Shown in pieces: positions 27,359-36,777 of a stretch of DNA of 64,000 nt. Under the pieces are notes generated by a model. The model had not been told where the DNA came from. It was given only the letters and a program-made list of their open reading frames with translations, and ran no database searches. The DNA is from Halomonas sp. A40-4 (GTDB lineage Bacteria; Pseudomonadota; Gammaproteobacteria; Pseudomonadales; Halomonadaceae), in NCBI RefSeq assembly GCF_015767635.1, contig NZ_CP065230.1, forward strand, positions 2,790,001 to 2,854,000, read 5' to 3'. Within the stretch, counting starts at the first letter, position 1. Each line of letters starts with the position of its first letter. The position numbers were made by a program, and so were the translations under genes.

Positions 27359-27766
27359 ATGCAAGACAGTAGCCAGGACACGCCGACTGAAGGAACCGTC
27401 GTCAACGGAGGGCCTGAGGGCGCAGCTGAACACCAGCGCAAGCCCGACACCACCATGGCGATGGTGGTCTATGCGCTCTATCTTGCCAGTTTTATCCTCG
27501 GCTTCACGTCGATTGTCGGTGTCGTCATCGCTTACGTCTACAAAGGCAAAGGCCCTGAATGGCTGGATGAACACTACCGTTACCAGATTCGCACTTTCTG
27601 GATAGGCCTGGTTTACGGGTTCCTGTGCTTGGTCCTGGCCATCATCGGCATTGGGTTCCTGCTTATGCTGGCACTGGCCGTATGGCTCATTGTGCGCTGT
27701 GTTAAAGGCTTTAAAGGGCTGCAGGAGCAACGCGCGCCTTCTAACGTCAACACTTGGCTGATCTGA
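27359..27766 (+). CDS. DUF4870-like membrane protein
   Basis: 135 residues: a polar 30-residue head and three membrane segments (about 34-60, 80-100, 100-115) with EWLDEHYRYQIRTFWIGLVYG between them, typical of DUF4870/YhgE-related small membrane proteins. No biochemical role is known. AAGGAAA precedes ATG 27359. The stop is 2 bases before the next gene's start codon, implying co-transcription with the acyltransferase. Confidence 0.78.
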   Translation: MQDSSQDTPTEGTVVNGGPEGAAEHQRKPDTTMAMVVYALYLASFILGFTSIVGVVIAYVYKGKGPEWLDEHYRYQIRTFWIGLVYGFLCLVLAIIGIGFLLMLALAVWLIVRCVKGFKGLQEQRAPSNVNTWLI

Positions 27767-27768
27767 AA

Positions 27769-28704
27769 ATGCCTCAGAAGATGGCGGCGTCAAGTCAGCG
27801 TTTGTCTCAAGCCAACGCGATACGTTGGTTTTGGCGCTATCTTTCACGCTGGCCATTGGGCAGGCTGTGGCGATGTGCGGCGTGGCTAGGCCCCCAGGTT
27901 TACCGGCTGAGCCGTCGTGAACGGCGTATTACCAACGCAAACCTCAAGGTCGCTTACCCACAGCTGTCCGACCAGGAGCGCAAGACACTGGCCCACGACA
28001 GCCTGCGTCACTCCACAGCTACCATGCTGGAGCTTGGTCATGCGTGGATGGCCGAACCCGAACAAGTGACACTGGGCACTCTGGCGGTGCATGGTCGCGA
28101 TAAACTCGATAACGCCCGCAGCGAAGGACGCGGCGTGATTGTACTGGCGCCGCATTTTGGTAACTGGGAAGTGCTGAATTTCTGGCTGTCGAACCATTTT
28201 CCGTTCACCGCCATGTATGAGCCCCCCAAGATGGCCGCACTTGACCCGGTTATTCGGCAGGGTCGCGAGCGCATGGGCGCGCAATTGGTCCCCACCAACC
28301 CCCGCGGGGTTGCGGCGCTCCTCAAGGCGCTCAAACGTAGCGAAGCCATCGGCATCCTGCCCGACCAGGAGCCTGATTGGGGCAGTGGCGTCTTCGCACC
28401 GTTTTTTGGCCGCGATGCCTACACGGCCACGCTGCTGCCTAAACTGGTAGCGCGTACCCAGGCCCGCGTGGTGACGGGGATCGCCCTGCGGGTGCCTGGA
28501 AAAGGGTTTGAGATTCACTTTCTTGACGCCGACGAGCGCGTCTACGACCCAGACGATATTCAGTCAGCCACCGGCGTCAATGCCAGCGTCGAAGCCGCTA
28601 TTGCCCTCGCCCCCGCCCAGTATCAATGGGAATACAAGCGCTACCGCAAAACCATTCAGGAGCAGCAGCAGCTGGCCAACTTCCGCGATTACCGGATTTA
28701 CTAA
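27769..28704 (+). CDS. LpxL/HtrB-like lysophospholipid (lipid A) acyltransferase
   Basis: 311 residues. The acyltransferase motif HFGNWE (HX4E, near residue 128) is preceded by GRGVIVLAP, and GILPDQEPDWGSGVFAPFFG is the substrate-binding block of the LpxL/LpxM family. These inner-membrane enzymes add secondary acyl chains to lipid A. The frame opens with TTG at 27754 inside the previous gene; ATG 27769 or ATG 27781 are both possible, as neither has a strong ribosome site. Product specificity cannot be read. Confidence 0.87.
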   Translation: MPQKMAASSQRLSQANAIRWFWRYLSRWPLGRLWRCAAWLGPQVYRLSRRERRITNANLKVAYPQLSDQERKTLAHDSLRHSTATMLELGHAWMAEPEQVTLGTLAVHGRDKLDNARSEGRGVIVLAPHFGNWEVLNFWLSNHFPFTAMYEPPKMAALDPVIRQGRERMGAQLVPTNPRGVAALLKALKRSEAIGILPDQEPDWGSGVFAPFFGRDAYTATLLPKLVARTQARVVTGIALRVPGKGFEIHFLDADERVYDPDDIQSATGVNASVEAAIALAPAQYQWEYKRYRKTIQEQQQLANFRDYRIY

Positions 28705-28708
28705 GCTT

Positions 28709-28756
28709 GGTTGGCGTGCCAACCGCCGTCGCGGGTTATAACCAGCCACAGGCTGG
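28709..28756. terminator. Pair of small hairpins between convergent genes
   Basis: Two stems, GGTTGGC / GCCAACC (28709-28724) and CCAGCC / GGCTGG (28742-28756), lie in the 60-base gap between the acyltransferase and the convergent sulfatase-fold gene. Neither has a long T-run. They probably terminate transcription from both sides. Confidence 0.4.
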
Positions 28757-28765
28757 CTCGAGGGG

Positions 28766-30436
28766 TCAGCGGGTATTGCTTTCGGTAAAATCAGCATGCA
28801 GCCAGCGCCGCAACTGACTCAGCTCGGCTGAACTCTCGTCACTTTCCGGCGTCGGCCACATGCCGGGTACAAACCCTCGGGCCTGAAACGGCGCCAGCAA
28901 GGCCGGGTCGCCGCTGATAATGTGGACGGGCACTGCACCGCTGGCATCGTCGCCGGTAATCAACGGTGCCGGTTGGTGGTCGCCCAACACAATCAGCATG
29001 GTATTGTCGTCCGCCACGCGCTCCGCCCAGCGGCCAACCGTTTTAATCGAGTAGTCGACCGACCAGGCATAATGGTCGCGGATACGCTCGATGTCCTGCC
29101 ACAAGACTTCAGGCGGATCACCCGCCTCTTCCCATGGCGCAAACAGCTTGCCATCGCCAATGCTGGACCAATCATCAAATACCGGCAAAATCGGCGTCCA
29201 CGGCGCGTGGCTTGAAATCAGCGCCAGCTGCGCAAAGACAGGCGAATTATCCAGTAACTCTCGCTGGGTATAGGCCAGCGTAAACTGGTCCGGCATCGTC
29301 ACCCAGTTCAGCGGCGGTCCCTGGTAGTCAATATCTTTCTCCACCACCAGTTCGTCAAAACCGTAGGCCCTGCCTTCCGGCCAGGGCTGAGTAATCGCCG
29401 GCATCACGGCCAGCGTGCGTTGTCCGGTGGCCCGAAAGTCATCCACCAGCGTGGTCGCATCGCTGTCTAACAACAACTGGTACCACAGCTGGTTATCGAT
29501 GGTGTAACCACTTAATGCCGTGGCGTGCGCCAGCCAGGATTGACCACCACGGATCGGCGATTCGAGCAGACCCGATACGACGTTGATCTCCCGATCGGCA
29601 AGCCGCCGCTCAATCTCGTCTAAGGTAGGCGCCAGGACAGAACGATAGCGTTCGTCCTCCAGTGCCGTAACACCATAGGATTCAATAAACGTCATCAACA
29701 CCCTGCGCCCTGCCAGACCACTGAGTGAGCGCTGCTCGATAGGCGCTGCCTCAAGCGTTTGCACAAAAGCCTGTTTGGCCTGATGGGTAGTGACCAGTTG
29801 CCCCCATTGAACATGGGTCGCGTTAACCACCGGCAAGCTGTCACGCCCAAGGATGGACTTGCCGCTCAGTGCCAATCCTGCACCCAGGCTGGCACACACC
29901 AGCATTGCGAATGCCCATCCTTTGGCTCTTCCCTTGAGCGGGTAACCTTCACCCGGCAACAGCAGCCTGAACACGCCAAGTGCCAGTAGCAAAAGCAATG
30001 TCGTCGCCACGACTATTGCGCAAAGTGCCCAAATATGGCCTACATTACCCACGAGCAAGTCGTAAATGGAGCCCAGCAGCGGCGTGTCGAGATACAGGTT
30101 TAACGGTCGACCAAAGGCGGTGTAAGTCGCCGCTTCCCCAAGGTTGATCAACGTGGCCAGGATGAGCCAGCTTGCCAGTGCAATGCCAAGCCCCAAGCGA
30201 AAGCTTCCTCGGGGCATGAGCAGCATGAGTGGCATTACCAGCCAAGCTTCCCAGGCGATCAGGTTCCCTGACATATCGCCATAGCGCCACCAAAGTGGGG
30301 CCACCAAGCCTATATTGAGCGCTAACGCTCCTATCCATAATCGACGCATTGCAGGCTTGCCATCCGTTGCCAGTTGAAGTGGGCGAGCGCCATATCGTCG
30401 CATGATCACGACCATGCTGGTAAACGAACTCGACAT
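28766..30436 (-). CDS. Membrane-anchored sulfatase-fold transferase (OpgB/LTA-synthase-like)
   Basis: 556 residues: about five membrane helices (residues 30-200) and a periplasmic alkaline-phosphatase-superfamily domain with MTFIESYGV (metal-binding Glu), GGQSWLAHATALSGY (probable nucleophile Ser/Thr), and VLGDHQPAPLI (metal-binding Asp-His). Relatives transfer phosphoglycerol or phosphoethanolamine from phospholipids to glycans. Lying divergently beside opgGH, it may decorate periplasmic glucans as OpgB does in E. coli; this is inference from context. Several in-frame ATGs lie in the first 30 codons, so the start is uncertain. Confidence 0.8.
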   Translation of the reverse strand: MSSSFTSMVVIMRRYGARPLQLATDGKPAMRRLWIGALALNIGLVAPLWWRYGDMSGNLIAWEAWLVMPLMLLMPRGSFRLGLGIALASWLILATLINLGEAATYTAFGRPLNLYLDTPLLGSIYDLLVGNVGHIWALCAIVVATTLLLLLALGVFRLLLPGEGYPLKGRAKGWAFAMLVCASLGAGLALSGKSILGRDSLPVVNATHVQWGQLVTTHQAKQAFVQTLEAAPIEQRSLSGLAGRRVLMTFIESYGVTALEDERYRSVLAPTLDEIERRLADREINVVSGLLESPIRGGQSWLAHATALSGYTIDNQLWYQLLLDSDATTLVDDFRATGQRTLAVMPAITQPWPEGRAYGFDELVVEKDIDYQGPPLNWVTMPDQFTLAYTQRELLDNSPVFAQLALISSHAPWTPILPVFDDWSSIGDGKLFAPWEEAGDPPEVLWQDIERIRDHYAWSVDYSIKTVGRWAERVADDNTMLIVLGDHQPAPLITGDDASGAVPVHIISGDPALLAPFQARGFVPGMWPTPESDESSAELSQLRRWLHADFTESNTR

Positions 30437-30546
30437 GTACTTTACTGACTAAATGTATAACTATTGTTTAAAAATTGCACGAAGTGGTAGAAGATAAGCC
30501 AACGTAGAGGACAGACAGCACACGCAGCTGAAAGGACATCATCGTT

Positions 30547-32076
30547 ATGCGCTACTACATAAAAGGAAGGTTGCTCGTCATGATCACCTCGCTGGCCATA
30601 CTTCCAGCAATGGCTGATCAACACTCCCACTATCAAGCCGTGATTGCACAGGCACGAGATCTGGCCGACGCACCTTACCAATCGCCAGAGGGTGACCTCC
30701 CCGCACCGTTGCGCAAAATCGATTACGACACCTATCGGCAAATTCGCTTTGATCCCTCAAACGCCTACTGGCGAGATGACAGCCCTTTCAGCGTGCAACT
30801 GTTCCACAGCGGTTTTTTGTTCGAGACGCCTGTTAATATCAATGTTATTGAAAACGGCAACGTTGCCCCGTTGTCCTTCTCCACAGATGATTTTTCCTAC
30901 GACGGCGCGGCGAGTGCGTTACTTGACCACGACCTCACCGGCAGCGGTCACGCAGGATTTCGCCTGCATTACCCCCTGAATCGCGATGACTATGCCGATG
31001 AATTTGCCGTGTTTCTGGGTGCCAGCTATTTCCGGCTGGTCGGCCGCGACCAGGTTTACGGCTTATCGTCTCGAGGATTAGCCATTGATACCGCGTCAAG
31101 CGACGGCGAGGAGTTTCCGGCGTTTCGCGAGTTCTGGCTACACAAACCCGACGCGGACGCCGACCAGGTCGAGCTGCTTGCCCTGATGGATAGCCCTTCG
31201 CTTAGCGGCGCCTATCGTTTTGTTATCCAACCCGGTGACAAGACGCGCGTAGAGGTCGAAGCGGCACTGTTTGCGCGTGACAACATCGCCAAGCTAGGGA
31301 TTGCCCCACTGACCAGCATGTTCACCTTTGGTGAAACCAGTCGCGAACGCCCGGATGACTATCGCCCACAGGTTCACGACTCCGATGGGCTACTGATACA
31401 AACCGGTACCGACGAGTGGATCTGGCGGCCGTTGAGCAACCCAGACAGCGTGCGTATTTCATCCTTTTTCGACGACAACCCCCAAGGGTTCGGGCTGATG
31501 CAGCGCGAGCGTGATTTCAACCGCTACCTGGACACGGAAGCGCAATATCACCGGCGCCCCAGCCAGTGGGTCACCCCCCTCGAGGACTGGGGCAAGGGTC
31601 ACGTTGAACTGGTGGAAATCCCCACGCCGGACGAAACCCACGACAATATCGTTGCCTACTGGGTCGCCGAAGAACCCATGGAAGCTGGCGATTCCCGTCG
31701 CCTGCACTACCAGACCTATACGCTCAATTCGCAACCTGAAAACCACGCATTAGGCCGCGTGGTGCGCGCCCGTCATGGCCGCGCCGAAGTGCCAGGGCAA
31801 ACGGAGGAAACCAATGAAGGCGAGCGCCAGTTCATTGTCGACTTCCAGGGGGGCGAACTTGGCGAAATCGCCACCGACCAGCCCGTTGAGCTGGATATCA
31901 GCAACCGAAAAGGCGACATAAAGCTGCCTCAGGTCACCGCGCTGCCGAACGGTGGCTGGCGGGCAAGTTTCCGGCTACCCGCGAGCGATCAACCCAGCGA
32001 TATCCGACTACGACTAACCCTTGAAGGTGAGCCCATCAGCGAGACCTGGAACTATGTGTGGTACCCCGATGATTGA
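30547..32076 (+). CDS. opgG: OpgG, periplasmic glucan biosynthesis protein
   Basis: 509 residues with a signal peptide (cleaved near MADQ, residue 24) and the OpgG fold. Motifs are YDTYRQIRFDP, FFHSGF-like QLFHSGFLFETPVNI, FAVFLGASYFRLVG, YGLSSRGLAIDTA, FPAFREFWL and FFDDNPQGFGLMQRERDF. OpgG/OpgD act on the beta-1,2-glucan backbone of osmoregulated periplasmic glucans. AAAGGA precedes the ATG. The stop overlaps the opgH start by 8 bases, so the two are translationally coupled. Glucans are usually made at low osmolarity, which is of interest in a halophile. Confidence 0.93.
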   Translation: MRYYIKGRLLVMITSLAILPAMADQHSHYQAVIAQARDLADAPYQSPEGDLPAPLRKIDYDTYRQIRFDPSNAYWRDDSPFSVQLFHSGFLFETPVNINVIENGNVAPLSFSTDDFSYDGAASALLDHDLTGSGHAGFRLHYPLNRDDYADEFAVFLGASYFRLVGRDQVYGLSSRGLAIDTASSDGEEFPAFREFWLHKPDADADQVELLALMDSPSLSGAYRFVIQPGDKTRVEVEAALFARDNIAKLGIAPLTSMFTFGETSRERPDDYRPQVHDSDGLLIQTGTDEWIWRPLSNPDSVRISSFFDDNPQGFGLMQRERDFNRYLDTEAQYHRRPSQWVTPLEDWGKGHVELVEIPTPDETHDNIVAYWVAEEPMEAGDSRRLHYQTYTLNSQPENHALGRVVRARHGRAEVPGQTEETNEGERQFIVDFQGGELGEIATDQPVELDISNRKGDIKLPQVTALPNGGWRASFRLPASDQPSDIRLRLTLEGEPISETWNYVWYPDD

Positions 32077-34057
32077 TACAGATCCTCTGGTCCCCTCGAT
32101 TCCCTGGCTGAAAACACGCCGTGCGTTGTTGGCCATTGCGGTGCTGGCATCGAGTGTCGCTGGGTGTGCTGCCATGTACCGGGTTACATCGAGCCTTGCA
32201 TTGGGCTGGCAGATATCGATGCTCGTTTTGTTTGCGCTGACGTTTACCTGGATCGCGCTGGCATTCTGGAACGCCTTATGCGGCTTTGTGGTATGCGCGT
32301 TGAAACTTGACCCACTAAGCCTGCGCAGGCTCAATCACGAAATTCCCAACGCACGGCTATTGGTAAGCCGGACGGCTGTGGTCATGCCGATTTACGCCGA
32401 GCCGCCAGTGCCTACCTTTGCCGGCCTTGAAGCCACCTGCCGCTCGCTTATGCAGCACTCGCTTGGCGATAAAGACGCAAATGAGGCGGCACATCCGTTA
32501 GGCGAGCATTTTGAGTTTTTTGTGCTCAGCGACACCCAGGACGCTGAGCAAGCTCGGATAGAGGAAGCCCACGTAGCAGCTTTGCAGCACCGTTTTGCTG
32601 GCGAGCTTGCCATTCACTACCGGCGGCGGCCCAACAACCAAGGCCGCAAGGCGGGCAACATTGCCGAATTCTGCCGCCGCTGGGGGCGGCATTACGATTT
32701 CATGGTCGTGCTGGATGCCGATAGTCTGATGAGTGGCGCGACGTTATTACGCATGGTTCAGCGAATGCAGCGCCAGCCAGGCATTGGCCTGATCCAGACG
32801 GTGCCAATGCCGGTAGGCCAAAAGACGCTATTTGGCCGCTTTACCCAATTTGCTTCAGCGTTGTACAGCCCCATGCTCGCGGCCGGCCAAAGCTTCTGGC
32901 AGGGCGATACGGCCAACTACTGGGGGCATAACGCCATCATCCGCACACGAGCGTTCATGGATCATGCGGGCTTGCCCACGCTGCCCGGCAAGCCGCCGCT
33001 TGGCGGCGAGATACTCAGCCATGATTTTGTCGAGGCTGCCCTGCTTAAACGCGGCGGCTGGCAGGTGCTGCTGGACACCACCATGACCACGTCGGTTTCG
33101 AGGCATGACCCCTACGTCAGCGCATCTCACAATAGCTTCGAAGCAATGCCAAGCAATTTACTCGACTTTGCAAAACGCGACCGTCGCTGGCTTCAAGGCA
33201 ACCTACAACACCTGCGGCTGTTGAGCGGGGCAGGCTTTCACCCGCTTAGCCGGCTGCACTTTTTTTATGGCGCCTTTGCCTTTTTATCGTCGCTTGTATG
33301 GCTGGGTTTGCTGCTCTGCACCAGCGTGTTGGTGACTTATCATGTGCTTGGCGATGTCACCGGCAAAACGCTTCCCCAACCGCTTTCGCTCGGGCTGCTG
33401 TCGATTACCCTGGGCATGCTGCTAGCACCCAAATTTCTTGGGTTAGGGCTAGCTTGCTGGCAAACACCTTATGCCTTTGGGGGGCGGCTACGCCTGCTCG
33501 CGAGCACCTGTCTGGAAATGCTGTTTGCCGCCTTGATCGCCCCAATGATGATGGCCTGGCACAGCCTGTTCATTATCAACGTATTGCTGGGTCGCTCCAT
33601 TGAATGGCAAACACAGCCACGTGGCGAGCGCTCGCTCAGTTGGCGGGAAACCTGGCAGCACACCGGCTGGATGACCCTCAGCGGGCTACTCTGGGCGGGG
33701 GTAATGATGGCCTTTTCACCGACAGCATTTGGCTGGTTAACCCCTGCTTGGCTTGGGCTGGTTGGCGCCGCACCGTTGGTCAAATACTCCAGCAGCGGTA
33801 CCTGGGGCGGCGTTGTTCTCCATCGCCTGGGGCTACTGCAAACGCCCAGTATTGCATTGAAACCCCCTTTGCTGGATAAGTTTGAAACCTTGGTGGCAAG
33901 TAGCGACGTCTGTCCACAAGCGCCCGACACCCAGCGACCTTTTCCGCTGGTGCCACTACTTGCTGAGCGCGTGGGCGAAATGCCCTGCCAGTCGTTCAAG
34001 TACTTTGATCGCGAGGCACTCGTCACATCATCAGCCACCATTAAGGAGCCCAGTTAA
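32069..34057 (+). CDS. opgH: OpgH, glucan glucosyltransferase
   Basis: 662-residue inner-membrane GT2 enzyme: two N-terminal helices, a cytoplasmic transferase domain (RTAVVMPIYAE, FFVLSDTQD, RKAGNIAEFCRRWG, MVVLDADS, and the RRWLQGNLQH motif equivalent to QxxRW), then about five C-terminal helices. It polymerises glucose from UDP-glucose while moving the chain to the periplasm. E. coli OpgH is about 850 residues; this form has a shorter N-terminal region, as in other non-enteric bacteria. ATG 32069 lies inside the end of opgG. Confidence 0.93.
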   Translation: MIDTDPLVPSIPWLKTRRALLAIAVLASSVAGCAAMYRVTSSLALGWQISMLVLFALTFTWIALAFWNALCGFVVCALKLDPLSLRRLNHEIPNARLLVSRTAVVMPIYAEPPVPTFAGLEATCRSLMQHSLGDKDANEAAHPLGEHFEFFVLSDTQDAEQARIEEAHVAALQHRFAGELAIHYRRRPNNQGRKAGNIAEFCRRWGRHYDFMVVLDADSLMSGATLLRMVQRMQRQPGIGLIQTVPMPVGQKTLFGRFTQFASALYSPMLAAGQSFWQGDTANYWGHNAIIRTRAFMDHAGLPTLPGKPPLGGEILSHDFVEAALLKRGGWQVLLDTTMTTSVSRHDPYVSASHNSFEAMPSNLLDFAKRDRRWLQGNLQHLRLLSGAGFHPLSRLHFFYGAFAFLSSLVWLGLLLCTSVLVTYHVLGDVTGKTLPQPLSLGLLSITLGMLLAPKFLGLGLACWQTPYAFGGRLRLLASTCLEMLFAALIAPMMMAWHSLFIINVLLGRSIEWQTQPRGERSLSWRETWQHTGWMTLSGLLWAGVMMAFSPTAFGWLTPAWLGLVGAAPLVKYSSSGTWGGVVLHRLGLLQTPSIALKPPLLDKFETLVASSDVCPQAPDTQRPFPLVPLLAERVGEMPCQSFKYFDREALVTSSATIKEPS

Positions 34058-34839
34058 TGCAGCACGGGTATTGCCAGCGGCTTCGTCAAGCGAGCGGGCT
34101 TGCCCGCTCGCTATTTATCTATTGGCGTCCAGGGCGTCAGCGGGGGCTTCAACGGCTTTACCAGCCGTTCATTGTGCCGGGTAAACCCGCATTTGATATT
34201 GGCGCCCACCTGGGTGACCGAAGTGCCGCCTTTCACGCGCTAGGCGCCCGGGTGATCGCCCTGGAGCCGCAGCCCGTTCTCGCCCAGTGGTTCAAGCGCA
34301 TGGTAAAAACGCCCTCCATCACCTTGCTGCCGGTGGCGGCAGGCTCCATAGAGGGCGTTGCCGAGATTGCCATCAGCAACGCCAACCCTACCCTCTCGAC
34401 ACTCGCCAGCGAATGGCGCGAGCAGATCGGCCAACGCAATGCGGGCTTTAGTCAGGTACGCTGGGAGCAACGCCTGAGCGTTCCCGTCACCACCCTCGAT
34501 CAACTCATTTCCGACTACGGCGAGCCCAGTTTCATCAAGATCGATGTGGAAGGCTTTGAAGCCGAGGTACTGGCCGGGCTAAGCTATCCCGTCGTAGCGC
34601 TATCGGTAGAATTTGTAACAGGTGCTCTAAAGGTAAGCCATGAATGCGTCGACCTGCTAAACCGCCTGGGGGATTATCGCTACAATATCGTTGTCGGCGA
34701 ACAGCGCCATTTTCGCTGGAAAGAATGGCAAACACCGGAGGCGATTCGCCAATGGTTGAAAGACGGAGCAGACGCCCTGCCCTCCGGCGACCTTTACGCC
34801 TGCCGCTCAGACCACCCGCACCTCCTGAATACTCCATAG
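34057..34839 (+). CDS. FkbM-family methyltransferase coupled to opgH
   Basis: 260-residue class I methyltransferase. SAM-binding motif AFDIGAHLGDRSAAFHALG (residues 46-64), IALEPQP, then VTTLDQLISDYGEPSFIKI, DVEGFEAEVLAGL, the FkbM signature. Start ATG 34057 overlaps the opgH stop (TAATG), which implies coupled translation. FkbM enzymes usually O-methylate sugars or polyketides, so methylation of the glucan or of another glycan is plausible but not shown. It could also belong with the pterin-like cluster that starts 12 bases downstream. Confidence 0.88.
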   Translation: MQHGYCQRLRQASGLARSLFIYWRPGRQRGLQRLYQPFIVPGKPAFDIGAHLGDRSAAFHALGARVIALEPQPVLAQWFKRMVKTPSITLLPVAAGSIEGVAEIAISNANPTLSTLASEWREQIGQRNAGFSQVRWEQRLSVPVTTLDQLISDYGEPSFIKIDVEGFEAEVLAGLSYPVVALSVEFVTGALKVSHECVDLLNRLGDYRYNIVVGEQRHFRWKEWQTPEAIRQWLKDGADALPSGDLYACRSDHPHLLNTP

Positions 34840-34851
34840 GCACGTTACCCC

Positions 34852-35619
34852 ATGATTCACCACTGGCAGCAACTTACCGCCCCTCAGTTAGTCGAGGTTG
34901 CCCATCGCGACCCAGTGGCCGTGTTGGTACTTGGCGCCGTTGAACAGCACGGCACTCACCTCCCGTTAGCCACGGATCTGACCATTGGTGAGGGTCTACA
35001 AAGCGCAATGCTGGAGCAACTATCGCCGTCGCTGGAAGTGGTCTGCCTGCCGCCGATCGCCGTTGGTGCAAGCGATGAGCATGCCAGCTACCCCGGTACG
35101 CTCAGCCTGCCTGCACCGGTCGCCATTGCCACCCTGGAAGCCTACGGCGACAGCCTTGCTCGAACGGGGATTCAGCGCCTGGTATTGATCAACAGCCACG
35201 GCGGCAACAAGGCCGTGATGGATCTGGCCGCGCTGACGCTGCGCCGCCGCCACAACATGCGCGTGGTCAAGGCGACTTACACCCGCCTGCCGCCGCTTGA
35301 AGGCGCCATTGACGCCGATGAATTGCGCAAAGGCTTGCACGGTGGCGCACTGGAAACCGCCATGATGTTGCATCTGGCGCCCACGCTGGTTCAGTTGGAG
35401 GGCTATCAAGCGCCCTCAGCGGCTGATGCTCAAGACGATGACCTGGTAGGGCCAGAGGGTGCTGCCGCTTTCGCCTGGCTGGCGGAAGATTTAAGCCGCC
35501 AGGGGGTATCAGGCGATGCTCGCCCAGCGACGGCCGAGCTGGGCGCACGTTTGATTCATCATTACGCCCGTCTACTTGCCCAGGTCGTGGCGGAAACCGC
35601 CAACCTGCCACCACTTTAA
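34852..35619 (+). CDS. Creatininase/ArfB-family amidohydrolase
   Basis: 255 residues with the metal-binding pattern of the creatininase family: LGAVEQHGTHLPLATD (Glu, His, Asp, residues 28-43), LINSHGGN (His) and GGALETAMML (Glu). The family includes creatininase, MftE peptidase and the archaeal deformylase ArfB, which acts on the product of GTP ring opening. A GTP cyclohydrolase II paralogue lies convergently next door, so an ArfB-like role on a formylated or amide-containing GTP derivative is the best hypothesis. Only 12 bases separate it from the FkbM gene on the same strand. Confidence 0.88.
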   Translation: MIHHWQQLTAPQLVEVAHRDPVAVLVLGAVEQHGTHLPLATDLTIGEGLQSAMLEQLSPSLEVVCLPPIAVGASDEHASYPGTLSLPAPVAIATLEAYGDSLARTGIQRLVLINSHGGNKAVMDLAALTLRRRHNMRVVKATYTRLPPLEGAIDADELRKGLHGGALETAMMLHLAPTLVQLEGYQAPSAADAQDDDLVGPEGAAAFAWLAEDLSRQGVSGDARPATAELGARLIHHYARLLAQVVAETANLPPL

Positions 35620-35676
35620 AAGGCTTGGTGATAGCGGTTTATCTCTTACAACTTGCCTCTTACTAATTGATAGTGA

Positions 35677-36777
35677 TTACTTACTGCTTAATACATCTTC
35701 CAAAAAATGCCCAGCTCGGGTGGCTTTGGCATTGAGGTAACGATGGTTCTGGTCGGTCAAGCGGCCGTACAATGCCTGACGAGCGACCACCTCAATACCG
35801 CCTTCGCTGAGTGCCTGCATTTTCAATGGGTTATTGGTGAGTAGCTGCACACGGGAAATATCCAGCGCTCGCAGCATATCGACCGCTACGGCGTAATCGC
35901 GCTCGTCATCGCCAAAACCCAGCATCTGGTCGGCATCGACGGTGTCCAGACCATCATCCTGCAGGGTATAGGCGCGAAGCTTGTTGGCCAGGCCGATTCC
36001 ACGGCCTTCCTGAGCCAGATACAGCAGCACTCCGCCCCCCATCGCCTCGATATCGGCGACGGCATTACGCAATTGCTCGCCACAGTCACACCGCAGGCTG
36101 CCAAAGAGGTCGCCGGTCAGGCACGCCGAGTGCATCCGCAGCGGCACGGCCTCGGTGTGCGCCTCGGGCCGACCGATGACCACGGCCACATGCTCACGCA
36201 GGCCATCCGGCTCACGAAACAGCACAAACCGACTCTCGGCGGCATCTTCTAACGGGATGCGGGCTTCGCTTACCCGCTTGAGCATACCGGGTGCGCCGGC
36301 CACACAAGTCTCGGCATCGCTGGCATCGACCGCCAGAAGTTCGCCTTTCGCCAACTGCTGGGCGATCCCGTCGGCTGCATTTTCACTGACTTCGGCAATC
36401 AATGCCGCCGGAATTAGCAAGGCCCGGCGCATCAGCGCGACAGCCCCCCGCTCGGCTCTACCTGCTGGCTGCAAGCCGCTTAGCAGGGCCGGTGCCTGGC
36501 CCGGCACCACCTGGGCAACGGCAAGCGTGTGCAGGGCACGTTCGTCCATCTGGGCCGCCAACGGCAGATAGGCAGCATCCGCGGTGATGGACACACCCAT
36601 GGCGTCCAAACGGTGGCGCGTCAATACCAGCGAAGGGCGCGAGCCTGAGAGCCGGGTCAGTTCATTCACCGACTCGCCGCCCTCCAAAGCCTGAACCAGC
36701 AGTTGCTGTTCTCCCGCCTTCACCACCACGGGAAGCCCTCGTCGAATATCAAAGATGGCGCGTTCAATGTGATACAT
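35677..36777 (-). CDS. GTP cyclohydrolase II paralogue with extra N-domain
   Basis: 366 residues. The C-terminal half (from about residue 175) is GTP cyclohydrolase II: zinc cysteines Cys219, Cys230 and Cys232 in SACLTGDLFGSLRCDCGEQL spaced as in E. coli RibA, YLAQEGRGIGLANKLRAY with the catalytic Tyr270, DDERDY and TNNPLKM. The N-terminal 170 residues (IERAIFDIRRGLPVVV) resemble the start of a RibB domain but lack its acidic DDEDRENEGDL-type active site. The frame is open to 37083, but ATG 36777 follows a perfect AGGAGG. It is likely a pathway-specific paralogue rather than housekeeping ribA; divergent from the RibD-like gene. Confidence 0.9.
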   Translation of the reverse strand: MYHIERAIFDIRRGLPVVVKAGEQQLLVQALEGGESVNELTRLSGSRPSLVLTRHRLDAMGVSITADAAYLPLAAQMDERALHTLAVAQVVPGQAPALLSGLQPAGRAERGAVALMRRALLIPAALIAEVSENAADGIAQQLAKGELLAVDASDAETCVAGAPGMLKRVSEARIPLEDAAESRFVLFREPDGLREHVAVVIGRPEAHTEAVPLRMHSACLTGDLFGSLRCDCGEQLRNAVADIEAMGGGVLLYLAQEGRGIGLANKLRAYTLQDDGLDTVDADQMLGFGDDERDYAVAVDMLRALDISRVQLLTNNPLKMQALSEGGIEVVARQALYGRLTDQNHRYLNAKATRAGHFLEDVLSSK

